NCBI GenBank assembly: GCA_030435675.1
Contig: CM059623.1
Span: 3,188,012-3,252,011, forward strand
Direction of reading: 5' to 3'
Length of the DNA stretch: 64,000 bases
Source: Steinernema hermaphroditum
Taxonomy: Eukaryota; Nematoda; Chromadorea; Rhabditida; Steinernematidae
The position numbers and the translations under genes are program-made. This document shows positions 54,034 through 63,373 of the stretch, piece after piece (position 1 is the first letter of the stretch; every line of letters begins with the position of its first letter). Below the pieces are notes generated by a model, which did no database searches, had not been told where the DNA came from, and saw only the letters and a list, made by a program, of their open reading frames with translations.

Positions 54034-54506
54034 ATGTTCGCTTCCCTTCCCCGACTTCTATTGCAGACTAAAGGTCACTGTCTCTCTGTCTAACCCACCG
54101 CTCTCCCTCCCATCGCACAACAAATGCGAGCTGGGACGACAAGCGTCCGCCGGGCGTCGTGGCGGGCGCCTGTAAATCGGCTTCTCGATGGCAGAGCGCA
54201 GGAATGGAGTGCGGCGCGGAGTTCTCCGTTGGCGTCGGCCGGCGGAGACCGAGCGTCCAGGCCAAGCGCTGCGTCGACAAGGGTCGTCGGGAGGAGTCCC
54301 GGTGGCGCTGGTCGCATAATGAGGGATGGACGGCTCAGGGCCGAAAGGCAGCAGGCAAAAGTCCCCGCGCAGTGACAGTGGTCGGATAGCGCACGCGAGT
54401 CGGTCGCCCACCGGAGCCGTGCTCACACCTTCAGACTTGCTCTCGTTTTGGTGCAGTCTGGCGCTACTTTTGTAAGAATAGGAACAAACGACTACACCAC
54501 AGGACC
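54034..54506 (-). repeat. GC-rich tRNA-Val-linked repeat unit, copy 4 (most complete)
   Basis: On minus it starts with a 16-nt tRNA-Val head, GGTCCTGTGGTGTAGT (54491-54506), and a linker (TTTGTTCCTATTCTTAC, AAGTAGCGCCAGACTGCACC). The ~390-bp GC-rich body follows, then the spacer GAAGGGAAGCGAACAT and the complete tRNA-Val. It shows the full head-body-tRNA order. Confidence 0.8.
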
Positions 54507-54604
54507 ACATTTAAACGTTAATCTCATTGTGTAAGAGTGTAAAATTATATCCCTTTTTTAAAAGAGATTTTATATATTTTTCCAGTGAATATCTCAGAGA
54601 TCTA

Positions 54605-56444
54605 TCACTTTCTCTCGCTCGACCTCCTCACAAAATAGCCGTTTGTGTTGGTCACAAGGGTCTTATTCGACTGCGCCGTTTGAGCCGTTATCGTCTGGAT
54701 TACGGTAGTCGGCTTCCTCACTTCTTCCTTCTTCCGCAGGATTTTGAACAAATGCGCTCTTATCACCCTAAACACTTTCCTAAATCTGACTTGCCACGTC
54801 ACATACAGTATACTTACGGATTGAAGATGATGTAGTTGATCATTGTGTTGGCCGGGATAATGGCGGCCACTATGTTAAAGGAGAGGAACAGCCAGGCATG
54901 TTTGAACATGGCGTCGTGGGCGATCATGCCTAGTAGGATGAGAAGGGCCAGGGGGACTGAGAGGAGGAAGGCCTGGATGATTAGCTTGATTTCGAGGGAG
55001 GAGATCTTGTAGCTGCTGCCGTAGAGTTCCTTCTGCGAAACGGTAGAAAACGTTAGGAAAGATTTGTAGATAGGTGTAGGAGTTATTAGTTTATGTACAT
55101 ATCAAAAGAGGGCCTACCTTTGTAATAATGGCGACAACAATTCCAAGATAACAGCAAAACGCGGCTCCCAGAAAGGCTGGACCGATGTAGCCCGTGAAAT
55201 CGAGGAAAAAGTCAGGTCCATTGAATCCATACATCACACCCATCAGATTAAAGAAGTACTCTATGTGAGCAGTGTTGAAATAATGAAGTAGAATGGGTAG
55301 AGGTATTTGCAGAATCCAGGCAATACCCGTAACGACCTGAACATTCAATATTTCCAGCGAGATATCTCTCTATGTACCCACCAAAAACATCGAATTCACG
55401 ATCCTATTGATTCTAATATTTAGTACGACCATGAGCCGATTGATGGCTAGAAGAAGGCTAAGAAGAGTGCCTCCTTGAAGGAAGCCCATCCGCATACAGG
55501 AGAACACTATAGTGGCCTGAATCCGGTAGAACGGATTGAAGAAGAGACGGAGAAGTACCTGATGCAAGACATGGGAATGGTAGTCGTCGGGACGGAACAC
55601 GAGGTAGCCAGAGAGTAGATTTTGAGCGGAAAGCAGAATGTCCATCAAGCTGATGTTGACCATTATCTGATATGAGGTATTTGTCTTGTAGTCACATTTT
55701 GTAATGAGGATCTGGAAAAGGCACAGGTAACTTCTAGTGGTGTTCTAGGGATGTCTTGGAATAGAAACCCTCCCAAGTTGAATGGAGGCCGATCTGTGGA
55801 GTTGAACGAACATAAACTCGCCTGTTTGAAATCAGACTATAGATAAAAAATAGGGTTACGAAATTAAGAAAATTCTGAGACCTGTACTAGTGGATTCTGC
55901 TTCCAATCTTAGGGTCTGCTCATGTGGTCGACTGGTAGTGGTCGCGGCTATCAGTTCCCGGTGTCAGGTTCGAATCCTCATGTAGGAGATCGAAAATTCG
56001 AATCTTCCATCCATTATATTTGCCTTTTGATTCTCAAACAGCTCTCATTTCGAAATTATTTTAGATCAGAGTTCCCGACTAGGTTAAACTGGCTCAGCTT
56101 TGACTCTGTTGGCATCTCTGTTTTAGATACATTGTAGTCCGATCCAGGTCAACCGAGTTTATGTGCGTTCGACACCCCAACCCACCACGCCATATTCCAC
56201 TATATCTTAGCTCCGTCACTTGGTGAAACGTCCTCGTACTGGAACTTACCGAAATAACATACGAATACAAAGGAACGATGATGGCGAAAGTGGCGAGGTT
56301 GAAGTAGCCGACAACAATACGACAGACGGCAAACGTCTCCCACGGAATATCGTAGTCATACTCAAAGTCAGTCGATCCTAGTTTGACGATAAGTGCAAAT
56401 TCTTCGGTCTCCTCTTCGAACGTTTCGTTGAGTGAAATGTTCAT
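54605..56444 (-). CDS. Seven-transmembrane serpentine chemoreceptor-like GPCR
   Basis: Six exons, phases checked: 56250-56444, 55559-55711, 55382-55516, 55118-55336, 54818-55032, 54605-54779; 363 aa. An extracellular N-terminus with an NET glycosylation site precedes TM1 (GYFNLATFAIIVPLYSYVI). TM3 ends LLSLLLAINRLMVV. Further helices include VVTGIAWILQIPLPILL, AAFCCYLGIVVAII and LIIQAFLLSVPLALLILLGM. TM7 ends NTMINYIIFNP and leads into a basic tail (KVFRVIRAHLFKILRKKEE). This is the standard nematode serpentine-receptor plan, expected in sensory cilia; ligand unknown. The 538-bp first intron contains a tRNA-like sequence. Confidence 0.85.
55921..55990 (+). other. tRNA-like sequence in GPCR intron
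   Basis: A-box-like GTGGTCGACTGGTAGTGG and B box AGGTTCGAATCC are spaced as in a tRNA, with CTATCAG-type anticodon region. The 5' and 3' ends do not pair into a good acceptor stem. Probably a tRNA pseudogene or SINE head. Confidence 0.4.
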
Positions 56445-56534
56445 GAAATGGTTCTAAACTAAATGCAAGTTAGGTCCATATAAATAGTCGTGTATGAGAA
56501 GCACGCATGATAGCGGAATGTGTCTTTCAGATCG

Positions 56535-56723
56535 TAAAATCATTGCGATGTTTCACGGAGAGATGAGTATCACGTACATAGACTATCAAGTACCTTGTCG
56601 TGGAAAACGACTGTCGAATGGGACTCAATAATCACATCCTTTATTTGCACAATAGTAGACACAAAAAGTCGTCTAGACTGACTAAAAATACTCATCTCTC
56701 CATGAAACATCTCAATGATTTTA
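56535..56723. mobile_element. 189-bp MITE with TA ends
   Basis: Inverted arms TAAAATCATTGCGATGTTTC and its mirror TAAAATCATTGAGATGTTTC, both continuing to GGAGAGATGAGTAT. No coding capacity. Confidence 0.8.
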
Positions 56724-57887
56724 GGGTTTGAAAGAGAAGTATAGATAGTCTAGACGAAGGGGACTACTGCCCTACGCTTGGCATGTGGGCATAAGAGAAA
56801 AAGTGGCGTTAATGTGTTTAGTGTAGTTAACACATGCATTCTGTCTCCCACACCCATGACAAATTTAGACGTAGGTGAAAGCCGTTTTTCCTTCATGTTC
56901 GGAAATATTCTCAGGGACACAAGCCGACGCGCATCAAAGTTGATTGCATTAAAGACATTGCATGATGAATCTGATTTAAAAGACAATGATTTAATCTACG
57001 ATATAACTTGCTCGTTATTCAATAAATGTTACCATGTTATTTTAGTAGATGCATGAAGATAAACAGCTGCGATGAAATGAGGAAAACGGTCAACCAGCGA
57101 TCAAGTCAAGGGAACGGTTAAAGGTGCCATATCTCTAGAGGTGTCTGACATGACGACATGCCAACTGATAGACAATAATCCGACAGACAGACCAAGCAGA
57201 CCGGACTAGTAGACTACGTCGCGAAAAAGCGGTAGAATTTCTCACAGTCCGTGTTTCGATGAGCATAGACCACAAGGACATCAAGTGACCCACTTCTGGA
57301 ACCGACTCATGGCGGCCTAGACCCTCAGGCTCTATCATGGGAACGGACCAAAGCACCACGTTTTTCGTGATCGCAAACCAGCCCCCACCCTCCGCACACA
57401 CAGAGACATATTTCATAAAATAACGTCATGAGTTAAGAGAATAGACACAAAATTAAGACATCTCTTGCACTGAAGGTGAACGCCTGAGCGGACTGAGGGT
57501 CATGTGATCGGGAGAGATGGCGAAAAATTCCCATAATCATGTTGCGCGCGGCACGTTGGCCAATAATTGAATTCTCAGTGGACTAACAGAGTTCGTTCTG
57601 CAGGGGAAAGGTGGGTACCAGCTTGCACCACATCAAAAAACACTTCGTTATGACTCACATATGAAAAGTGGGCCGGCAAGCAAGGATAGAACCATCTATA
57701 GGAAATTTCTGTTATTTCGATCGTCGTTTCGCCCGCACGAATCTATTTCTAATAATAGTCAAAACCAAAGTTTTTCACACATTCGCAGTCTAGCCCATAG
57801 TGCCGCCTCAAGGCGCCTGTTCAAGTAGAAACTTAGCACAGTGGTAAGGGCGTTCCGTAGATACATGCATGAGAACAGGGCAGAGAG
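56724..57887. other. Intergenic, nothing recognised
   Basis: Open frames of 78-93 codons on both strands lack any support. No gene or RNA recognised. Confidence 0.4.
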
Positions 57888-58164
57888 TAGGGATGCACCG
57901 GAACGGAAACCGGAACGAACCGGAATCAGTCAGAAGGTCCGGGGTTAAAATCCGCCTGCGAGCAAAACTTTTTTTATGTACTTTTTCCGCACGTTTTTCC
58001 GCATATTTAAATTTTGCTTACGTGGAATCAGACAATGAAACATTTTCCAGAATGCTATGTCAAGAAAATACGAAAATAAAAAAGTTTGGCTCGCGGGTGG
58101 ATTCGAACCCCGGACCTTCTGACTGATGCCGGTTCGTTCCGGTTTCCGTCCCGGTGCATCCCTA
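57888..58164. mobile_element. hAT-type MITE, full-length copy
   Basis: 277 bp. The left end TAGGGATGCACCGGAACGG and right end CCGTCCCGGTGCATCCCTA are inverted repeats that continue through ACCGGAACGAACCGG and CAGTCAGAAGGTCCGGGG. Flanking 8-mers GCAGAGAG and CTAGAGAG match at 6 of 8, consistent with an old target duplication. Confidence 0.85.
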
Positions 58165-58284
58165 CTAGAGAGGGATGGTTCAAGCTCGCTCCTCTGGACT
58201 ACGGTATCAGATGTCACTGATATCTGTGAACATGGGTGCGAAAGCTGCAAGCTGAAGCCGGTGAAGATGGTTGTCCCACCTCTA

Positions 58285-58620
58285 CGGAACTTTCTTTAGA
58301 ACACTCTTCCGAATTCTTCAACTCTGAATGGTCCCCATAAACAAATGATCCTCCTAATGACTATCTTGATTAACTGGACGCAGGTATCTGTGAACATGGG
58401 TGCGAATTATCTGATTACTAGGGATGACCCGGTTCCGGTTTTCCGGTTTTTTTTTTGCGTCGGAATTCCGGTTCCGGTGTCGGCTTTTTTTCGTTCCGGT
58501 GCATTCCTACCTGCGTCTAGGTAATCAAGAGTCATCAGGAGGGTCAATTGTTTATGAGGTTCATGTCATGCAGAGTTGAATCATTCCACAGTGTTCTGAA
58601 GAATGTGTGTGCTACGGGCC
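58285..58620. mobile_element. Foldback element carrying a nested hAT-like insert
   Basis: Arms with CCATAAACAAATGATCCTCC, CTTGATTA and GGACGCAGG (left, to 58393) face their inverted match (right, from 58511). Between them, 58420-58510 is a short CCGG-rich sequence (TAGGGATGACCCGGTTCCGG ... GTTCCGGTGCATTCCTA) of the hAT MITE type. Confidence 0.65.
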
Positions 58621-59225
58621 ATCACTCTTCGGAATGCAGAAGCTCCGAATGACCTCCATAAACGGTCCACCGAAAATTCAGGGATCGAGACCGGTCATTG
58701 GACTTGTCTCAACTGGCTTCGAAGACTCCTCGGAAGTCCAACTTGACCTGCAGCAGCCGATATAAAAATTTTGCGCCTTAGATGTTAATCAACAGTTTAA
58801 GGTTTATCTTCCCGACAGTACGTCGGGCGATTCAAATGCCTCTCAAATTCAATTCCCTTGTTCTACTGCTTCTTCGGGGCAGTTGACATCACAGTAAAAC
58901 ACAGCAATTTCAAATGGAACCCTTAATTGAAGAGAGTGACTTCCAAACGAGTCGGAGTGGTGTTTCAAATTGTGTAGAGTGAACACAAATGTCGTCATCT
59001 ACAATCAATCACACCGCGTTTTCGCAATTTTTTTTTGTCTTCAGGGGCGTCGCGGATGTTTGATTAGACCGTTCGACCGTTCGCTTCTCATTTTCGTGTG
59101 TATTGCTGACGCAGACGTTTTGACCTTTTTGCTCCGTTCAAATTACCGCTCATGCGTTAGCATCTCGTTTCTATTCTTGTCATCAGTCGCTTCCTCAATC
59201 GCTTCCGCAAACCCTAAGCCTCACA

Positions 59226-59239
59226 CGAACACTTTCCAG
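59226..59239 (+). promoter_or_regulatory. Trans-splice acceptor abutting the ATG
   Basis: GAACACTTTCCAG directly precedes the ATG at 59240. An in-frame upstream extension exists but is hydrophobic and Cys-rich, unlike the rest, so this acceptor probably sets the 5' end of the mRNA. Confidence 0.5.
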
Positions 59240-60193
59240 ATGGACTCCGTGCCGGTCGCTTTCTGCGAAGATGCTGTTCGCCGGCTTTCCACCGGATTCG
59301 AAGGTCTCTCTCTTCTTGAAAGCCCTCTTTGGAGAGCGGCAGCGGAAAAAGCGAAACACAGGGTGAGGAGTACCGTTTTCCTGTATAACATATACGATGC
59401 CGATATCCAAGCATGGGCCAGTGAACGTGATCAGTGGCAAAGCTGGGTTGGGGACATCAACGCCCCAGAAAGTGACCGTATACCACTTGAAGAGGTGGCC
59501 GCAAATCCAAATGACTTCCATCCATTCGACTATCTAATCATCTATACCGGCGATCAAATTAAAATCGGTCTGCCAGTCGTATCAAATGACAAACTCAATT
59601 ACGAAGTCATGCCCTTCGTCTTCTCCCGTATGGCTCACTCCTCCACTTTGCAGTCCTTCAAAGATCTGGCATTTATCGACTTCCATAACAACTATATCAA
59701 AAAGGCCAAGATACGGTATCTTCAAGGACAAACGTTGCAACCCTTGGAATGGTGGATCGCTTCAGAGGCGCTGGAAGAATTGGTGCTGGAGGGTCTGTGG
59801 CCCGAGGAAAGCGAAGCCTACGTCAACGACCTTCTTATGCAGTTCGTGAAATCAGAACGATATGTGAAACTACATCTCGACTACAAATTTGTGTCTTATG
59901 TGGGCTTCGAAGCCCCGTTCTTCGACGATGTCTTTGCGTACTGCTGTACAAATCGTCGAGCTCATCGAAGAGTCTTTAAAGGAAGGACCTTGATGAAGAA
60001 AGGAGAGCTCCAGGAGATTCTGAACAAGTACGATGAAGCGCTGGTTTTGGAGCAGGTGGATTGTGAAGAGGATTATGTGGTATATCGTTGCCGATCTTCT
60101 TACATGGAGCTCACCTTCAGCGATTCCATACGGACTTCTATTTGGTGGGATAACGAATTGGACTCTGTGTTCTATGCAGAAAGCGAATTGTAG
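59240..60193 (+). CDS. Single-exon nematode F-box-like family protein
   Basis: 317 codons from MDSVPVAFCEDAVRRLSTGF to FYAESEL; the frame is open 90 codons further upstream, but the acceptor next to this ATG favours the short start. The opening (MDSVP, a short helix, then SPLWRAAAEKA) resembles the N-terminal F-box-like segment of large nematode-specific families. The rest (YLIIYTGDQIKIGLPVV, LEELVLEGLWPEESEAYVND, a mixed helical/strand pattern) would be the substrate-side domain. There is no signal peptide from this start. If so, it could be the substrate receptor of an SCF ubiquitin ligase; a Skp1-related gene lies 0.9 kb away. The family call comes from memory of the N-terminal pattern and is moderate. 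Confidence 0.6.
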   Translation: MDSVPVAFCEDAVRRLSTGFEGLSLLESPLWRAAAEKAKHRVRSTVFLYNIYDADIQAWASERDQWQSWVGDINAPESDRIPLEEVAANPNDFHPFDYLIIYTGDQIKIGLPVVSNDKLNYEVMPFVFSRMAHSSTLQSFKDLAFIDFHNNYIKKAKIRYLQGQTLQPLEWWIASEALEELVLEGLWPEESEAYVNDLLMQFVKSERYVKLHLDYKFVSYVGFEAPFFDDVFAYCCTNRRAHRRVFKGRTLMKKGELQEILNKYDEALVLEQVDCEEDYVVYRCRSSYMELTFSDSIRTSIWWDNELDSVFYAESEL

Positions 60194-61064
60194 CCATATA
60201 GCTGCTGCCTCAAGCCTCATCTGTTTTGTCGTCGGGACCATTTTCGTGCATAAAATATGAGATATCGAATGAAGGGACGTTTTAAACAAAAGATCATGAA
60301 CAAGCCTATAAGAACATCACAACGATGATTCCAAAAAAAAAGAAATGGGGTCCCTTAGATGTTAGTACTAGAGATGGTTTGGGCTCGGATACCTACTTAC
60401 TACCCGTCCATCTCTGGCTAGCACCTATTCACATCCGAAATATACTTGAAATGGAAGAGAATGAACGCATTTCTACATGAATCATAATTGATATCATCGT
60501 CTCCTATCAATCTCCTATCACACCATGTCTTCGCGATCTTTTTTTTTTGTGAGAAGTCTCCTGCACCCACCCGTTTTAGTGATAGAATTCATCCTTCCGG
60601 CAATATTAAGCCGAACAGATCTTCAAGTTAAGGACAAAAAAAAACAAAAAAAGAGATTGAGTCGCTTCATCGAACTGAGGACTGAAGGTGGTGGTGAACC
60701 GACCCCGACCGGTTTATAAATCAAACACGTTCGCAAGGAGCCACACAGACAGTTCAGAAACAATCGGTTCACTGCCACTATGTCTTAGGGATGGATAGCT
60801 TTTGCTCAGAATTGGATAAAAATGATTCCATGGGCGGATCACAAGGCTACTTGCGTCTTCATCCGTATGTTTGCAGATTTTTGGCCACCATTAACCATAA
60901 AGGAAAAGCACTCAACCTCCATAAGAATGAAAACACCCCATCCAGAGGCTCCCGTGGACACCCTTAACCTCGGTAAAGTACATTAGAACCTCACTTCTGT
61001 GATCTTTAAATGCGTCTTTATTTAATCTTCATTGCTGTAACGGTGCACGACACAAGGAAACCAT
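60194..61064. other. Intergenic with a tRNA-Thr-like SINE
   Basis: At 60695-60750 on minus: CTGTGTGGCTCCTTGCGAAC then TTGATTTATAAACCGG and GGTCGGTTCACC, the third copy of the SINE at 30669. Otherwise nothing recognised. Confidence 0.5.
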
Positions 61065-61544
61065 TCAATCCTCTTCATTTTCTACGTCCTTTTTAAGTGG
61101 AATTCCTAGCCATTCAGACATTTCTTTGGCCGTCTTCCCTTCAAGGTTGTTGGCCGTGTACTGGACCAGAGTGTAATATAGGTCCAGCATTTGGAGATCG
61201 TAGGATGCATTAATGACACCAGCCAGCGTCTGCATGGCGTGACATTGATCAAGTAGTTCGTTGTCTGCCGCGGACACCATTCGCTCGAATCCATTAGCTT
61301 CGAGATGTTCATATGTGCTCGGCTCCTCGTCTTCGTGCATTTCCAGCCAAGTGATGACGGCTCTCAAGACAGGTTCGCTGACGTCCAGTATTATGGGTTC
61401 TCCAGTGTATCGGTCTTCTTCAAGGTAGCTGTTCAGCAGTTCAATCTTCCTGACCCACTTGATTTTTAAGGGAACTGCGGCGGAGTCGACGGCTTTAACC
61501 TGGATGGATTCCATCGTTTGCTCTTTGATGGAAGGAACTTCCAT
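61065..61544 (-). CDS. Skp1-related protein (SCF ubiquitin-ligase adaptor)
   Basis: Single exon, 159 aa from MEVPSIKEQTMESI; the ATG lies 10 nt after a TATATAG acceptor. Skp1 features: N-terminal BTB/POZ-like half with SAAVPLKIKWVRKIELLNSY and VLRAVITWLEMHEDEE, then the C-terminal F-box-binding helices INASYDLQMLDLYYTLVQY and GKTAKEMSEWLGI (compare GKTPEEIRKTFNI in the family), and an acidic tail. Length is typical. Skp1 bridges cullin and F-box proteins. This copy is divergent, as expected for the expanded Skp1-related families of nematodes. Confidence 0.85.
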   Translation of the reverse strand: MEVPSIKEQTMESIQVKAVDSAAVPLKIKWVRKIELLNSYLEEDRYTGEPIILDVSEPVLRAVITWLEMHEDEEPSTYEHLEANGFERMVSAADNELLDQCHAMQTLAGVINASYDLQMLDLYYTLVQYTANNLEGKTAKEMSEWLGIPLKKDVENEED

Positions 61545-61728
61545 CACTGCGCACCTATATAGGCGGTAAATAAAACCAAGTCGCATCGCTTTCGTGACAA
61601 GGCATCGCTTTCGCCACAATCTGCATCACTGGCAAACACTTGTGTCGGCTGTAAGAGAACAATAAAATTCGTTCATTGAAACACAACAATAGTAAGTAAG
61701 CAACAAGAAATAAATAGCACTTAAACCA

Positions 61729-62919
61729 TTAACGATACAACTGTACACTGGCGCTGGTATCGGCAACCTGATCACTGCATGATTCTGAAAATCAGGACTT
61801 CAATGCTATCCACCACTGTATCTCTCACCTTCGCGAGCTCTCTTCAATGTTTTTCTCGCTTTGGAGCTGATGCACGAAGAAGGCGGGAAGTAGTCGTTCA
61901 ATTTTGCCTTAGCCTTGTCTCTCTGCTGTGTCATAAGCCTTGACAACAACGGTTGGTGATACTTGATTTGTTCAGCAGAAAATCCATGTCGATTCTGCAA
62001 GCGCAGTTTATAAATTGAGTTCGACGAGCTGTCGAACTTGCCCTCAAGTGATCACCGACTGATGACGCAGTTTTGCAAACAAAACTGCAATCCTCGATGA
62101 AACACGGACAGGAAACGCTTTCGTGCACGGCAATGTGTGACAGCAAACCGAGTACACTGTTCTGCCTAAACTCTTTCCTGCACTTCTGACACTAAATTCA
62201 CATTCGGTTTATGTAGATAAAGCTGATGTAAACGTTATACCTGCCAAATCTCCATCTCTTTTGGAGAAGAGTCCTTGGCGCTCGATGTATCCTTTGCCAA
62301 GGAGGCGCTCGATGTATCGTTTGCTAGGGAGGCGCTCAATGTATCCGTTGCCAGGGAGGCGCTCGATGTGTCTAAAACAGAGTTGCATAAACATCTGGCA
62401 CTATAATCAACACAATGTCTTATAGACATCATTCTGTAAAAGTATCGGGTGCCATTTTATGATACCGATGACGCCCTCTACTGGCTGTGCTTACCCATAG
62501 GTCTTTCCCGGCAAGAAAGCGGTTCGCAAGACTCCACATTCTCGTTGATCTCGGACGATGTCTCTACGAGTGGCTCTGGGACGTCATGCTCAACTGAAAA
62601 TTGCACGTACTTTCTGCCCATGTGCTCAAAAGCAGATACCTTGTTCACTGGTAACATCTTCCGTGGTGGCCTGACGCGTTCCTAACAGAGCGCGGACGGA
62701 CTCGCTGATTTCATTTGAGCGACAACGGAATTCGGTCGTCAATTGCGTAGCTGACTCGTCGAGATCGTGCAATAACTTCATCCTGAAGTGCTTGGCAGAA
62801 TCCTGAATAATCGCGGGAACAGGCTCGCCACGGAGTGTGCCCCGGTCAGCCACTTCCCCGAGCAACTCTAGCTCTTCGGCTCCGTAAAAACTGTCGTTTC
62901 GCAAATCTTTTCGGGCCAT
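61729..62919 (-). CDS. C2H2 zinc-finger protein with Ser/Thr repeat, GC-AG intron
   Basis: Six exons: 62640-62919, 62495-62593, 62241-62371, 62042-62191, 61829-61994, 61729-61784; 293 aa, phases checked. The N-terminal half is acidic-helical (MARKDLRNDSFYGAEELELL). A 9-residue repeat DTSSASLA(T/N/K) follows, then two C2H2 fingers: CQKC..H-x4-H and C-x4-C-x12-H-LRNR-H followed by GFSAEQIKYH. The tail is basic (KARKTLKRAREE). The second finger is split by an intron whose donor must be GCAAGT; using the nearby GT breaks the frame and the finger. Probably a nuclear DNA-binding protein. Targets unknown. Confidence 0.75.
62278..62373 (-). repeat. 27-bp coding minisatellite in the zinc-finger gene
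   Basis: About 3.5 units of GGCGCTCGATGTATC + 12 bp (plus-strand view), in phase with the reading frame, giving the DTSSASLA(x) peptide repeat. Confidence 0.8.
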
Positions 62920-63373
62920 TTCAGCGAGCGTCTAAAAATAATTGTGCCTTAAACGAGCTTCCAAGATACGTGTGAGCGAAGCGAAGAATGAAAAAAAATA
63001 GACATAGTAAAACTCGGTGGGTTTCAACGACTCGGAAAATCGCAAAGGTCTGGTCAAACTCGGCGAAATATTAACCAGGAACGGATTATGCTAACCCGAA
63101 TCACCAGATCCGTTTTTTTTTCGTCGCGGAACAATCGCCCGCCAATGGAAAAGTTTCTCCAAAACTACGAGAGTCCGGGTCCCGTCCCGATTCACCTATA
63201 TCGTACCTCGAAAGAGCGAGCGAGGGGAATCCGCATTTTCGTTGTGGCATTTTGAAAAATGCGCTGGCATGTGCGCTCTCTGTTCAGCCTGTATAATATC
63301 GCGCTTACTCTCTGCTACCCCTTTCGCGTTGTTATATTTATTTTAACCGCTACTCTTGCAGGTTATCTTCGCG
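62920..63373. promoter_or_regulatory. Divergent promoter region
   Basis: 454 bp between the starts of the minus-strand zinc-finger gene and the plus-strand gene at 63374; it should hold both promoters. An acceptor (TACTCTTGCAG) lies 13 nt before the ATG at 63374. No specific motif recognised. Confidence 0.4.

Noticed and set aside
58970..59239. Upstream 90-codon extension of the 59240 ORF as part of the protein
   Set aside because: A TTTCCAG acceptor abuts the internal ATG, and the extension is hydrophobic and Cys-rich, unlike the downstream protein.
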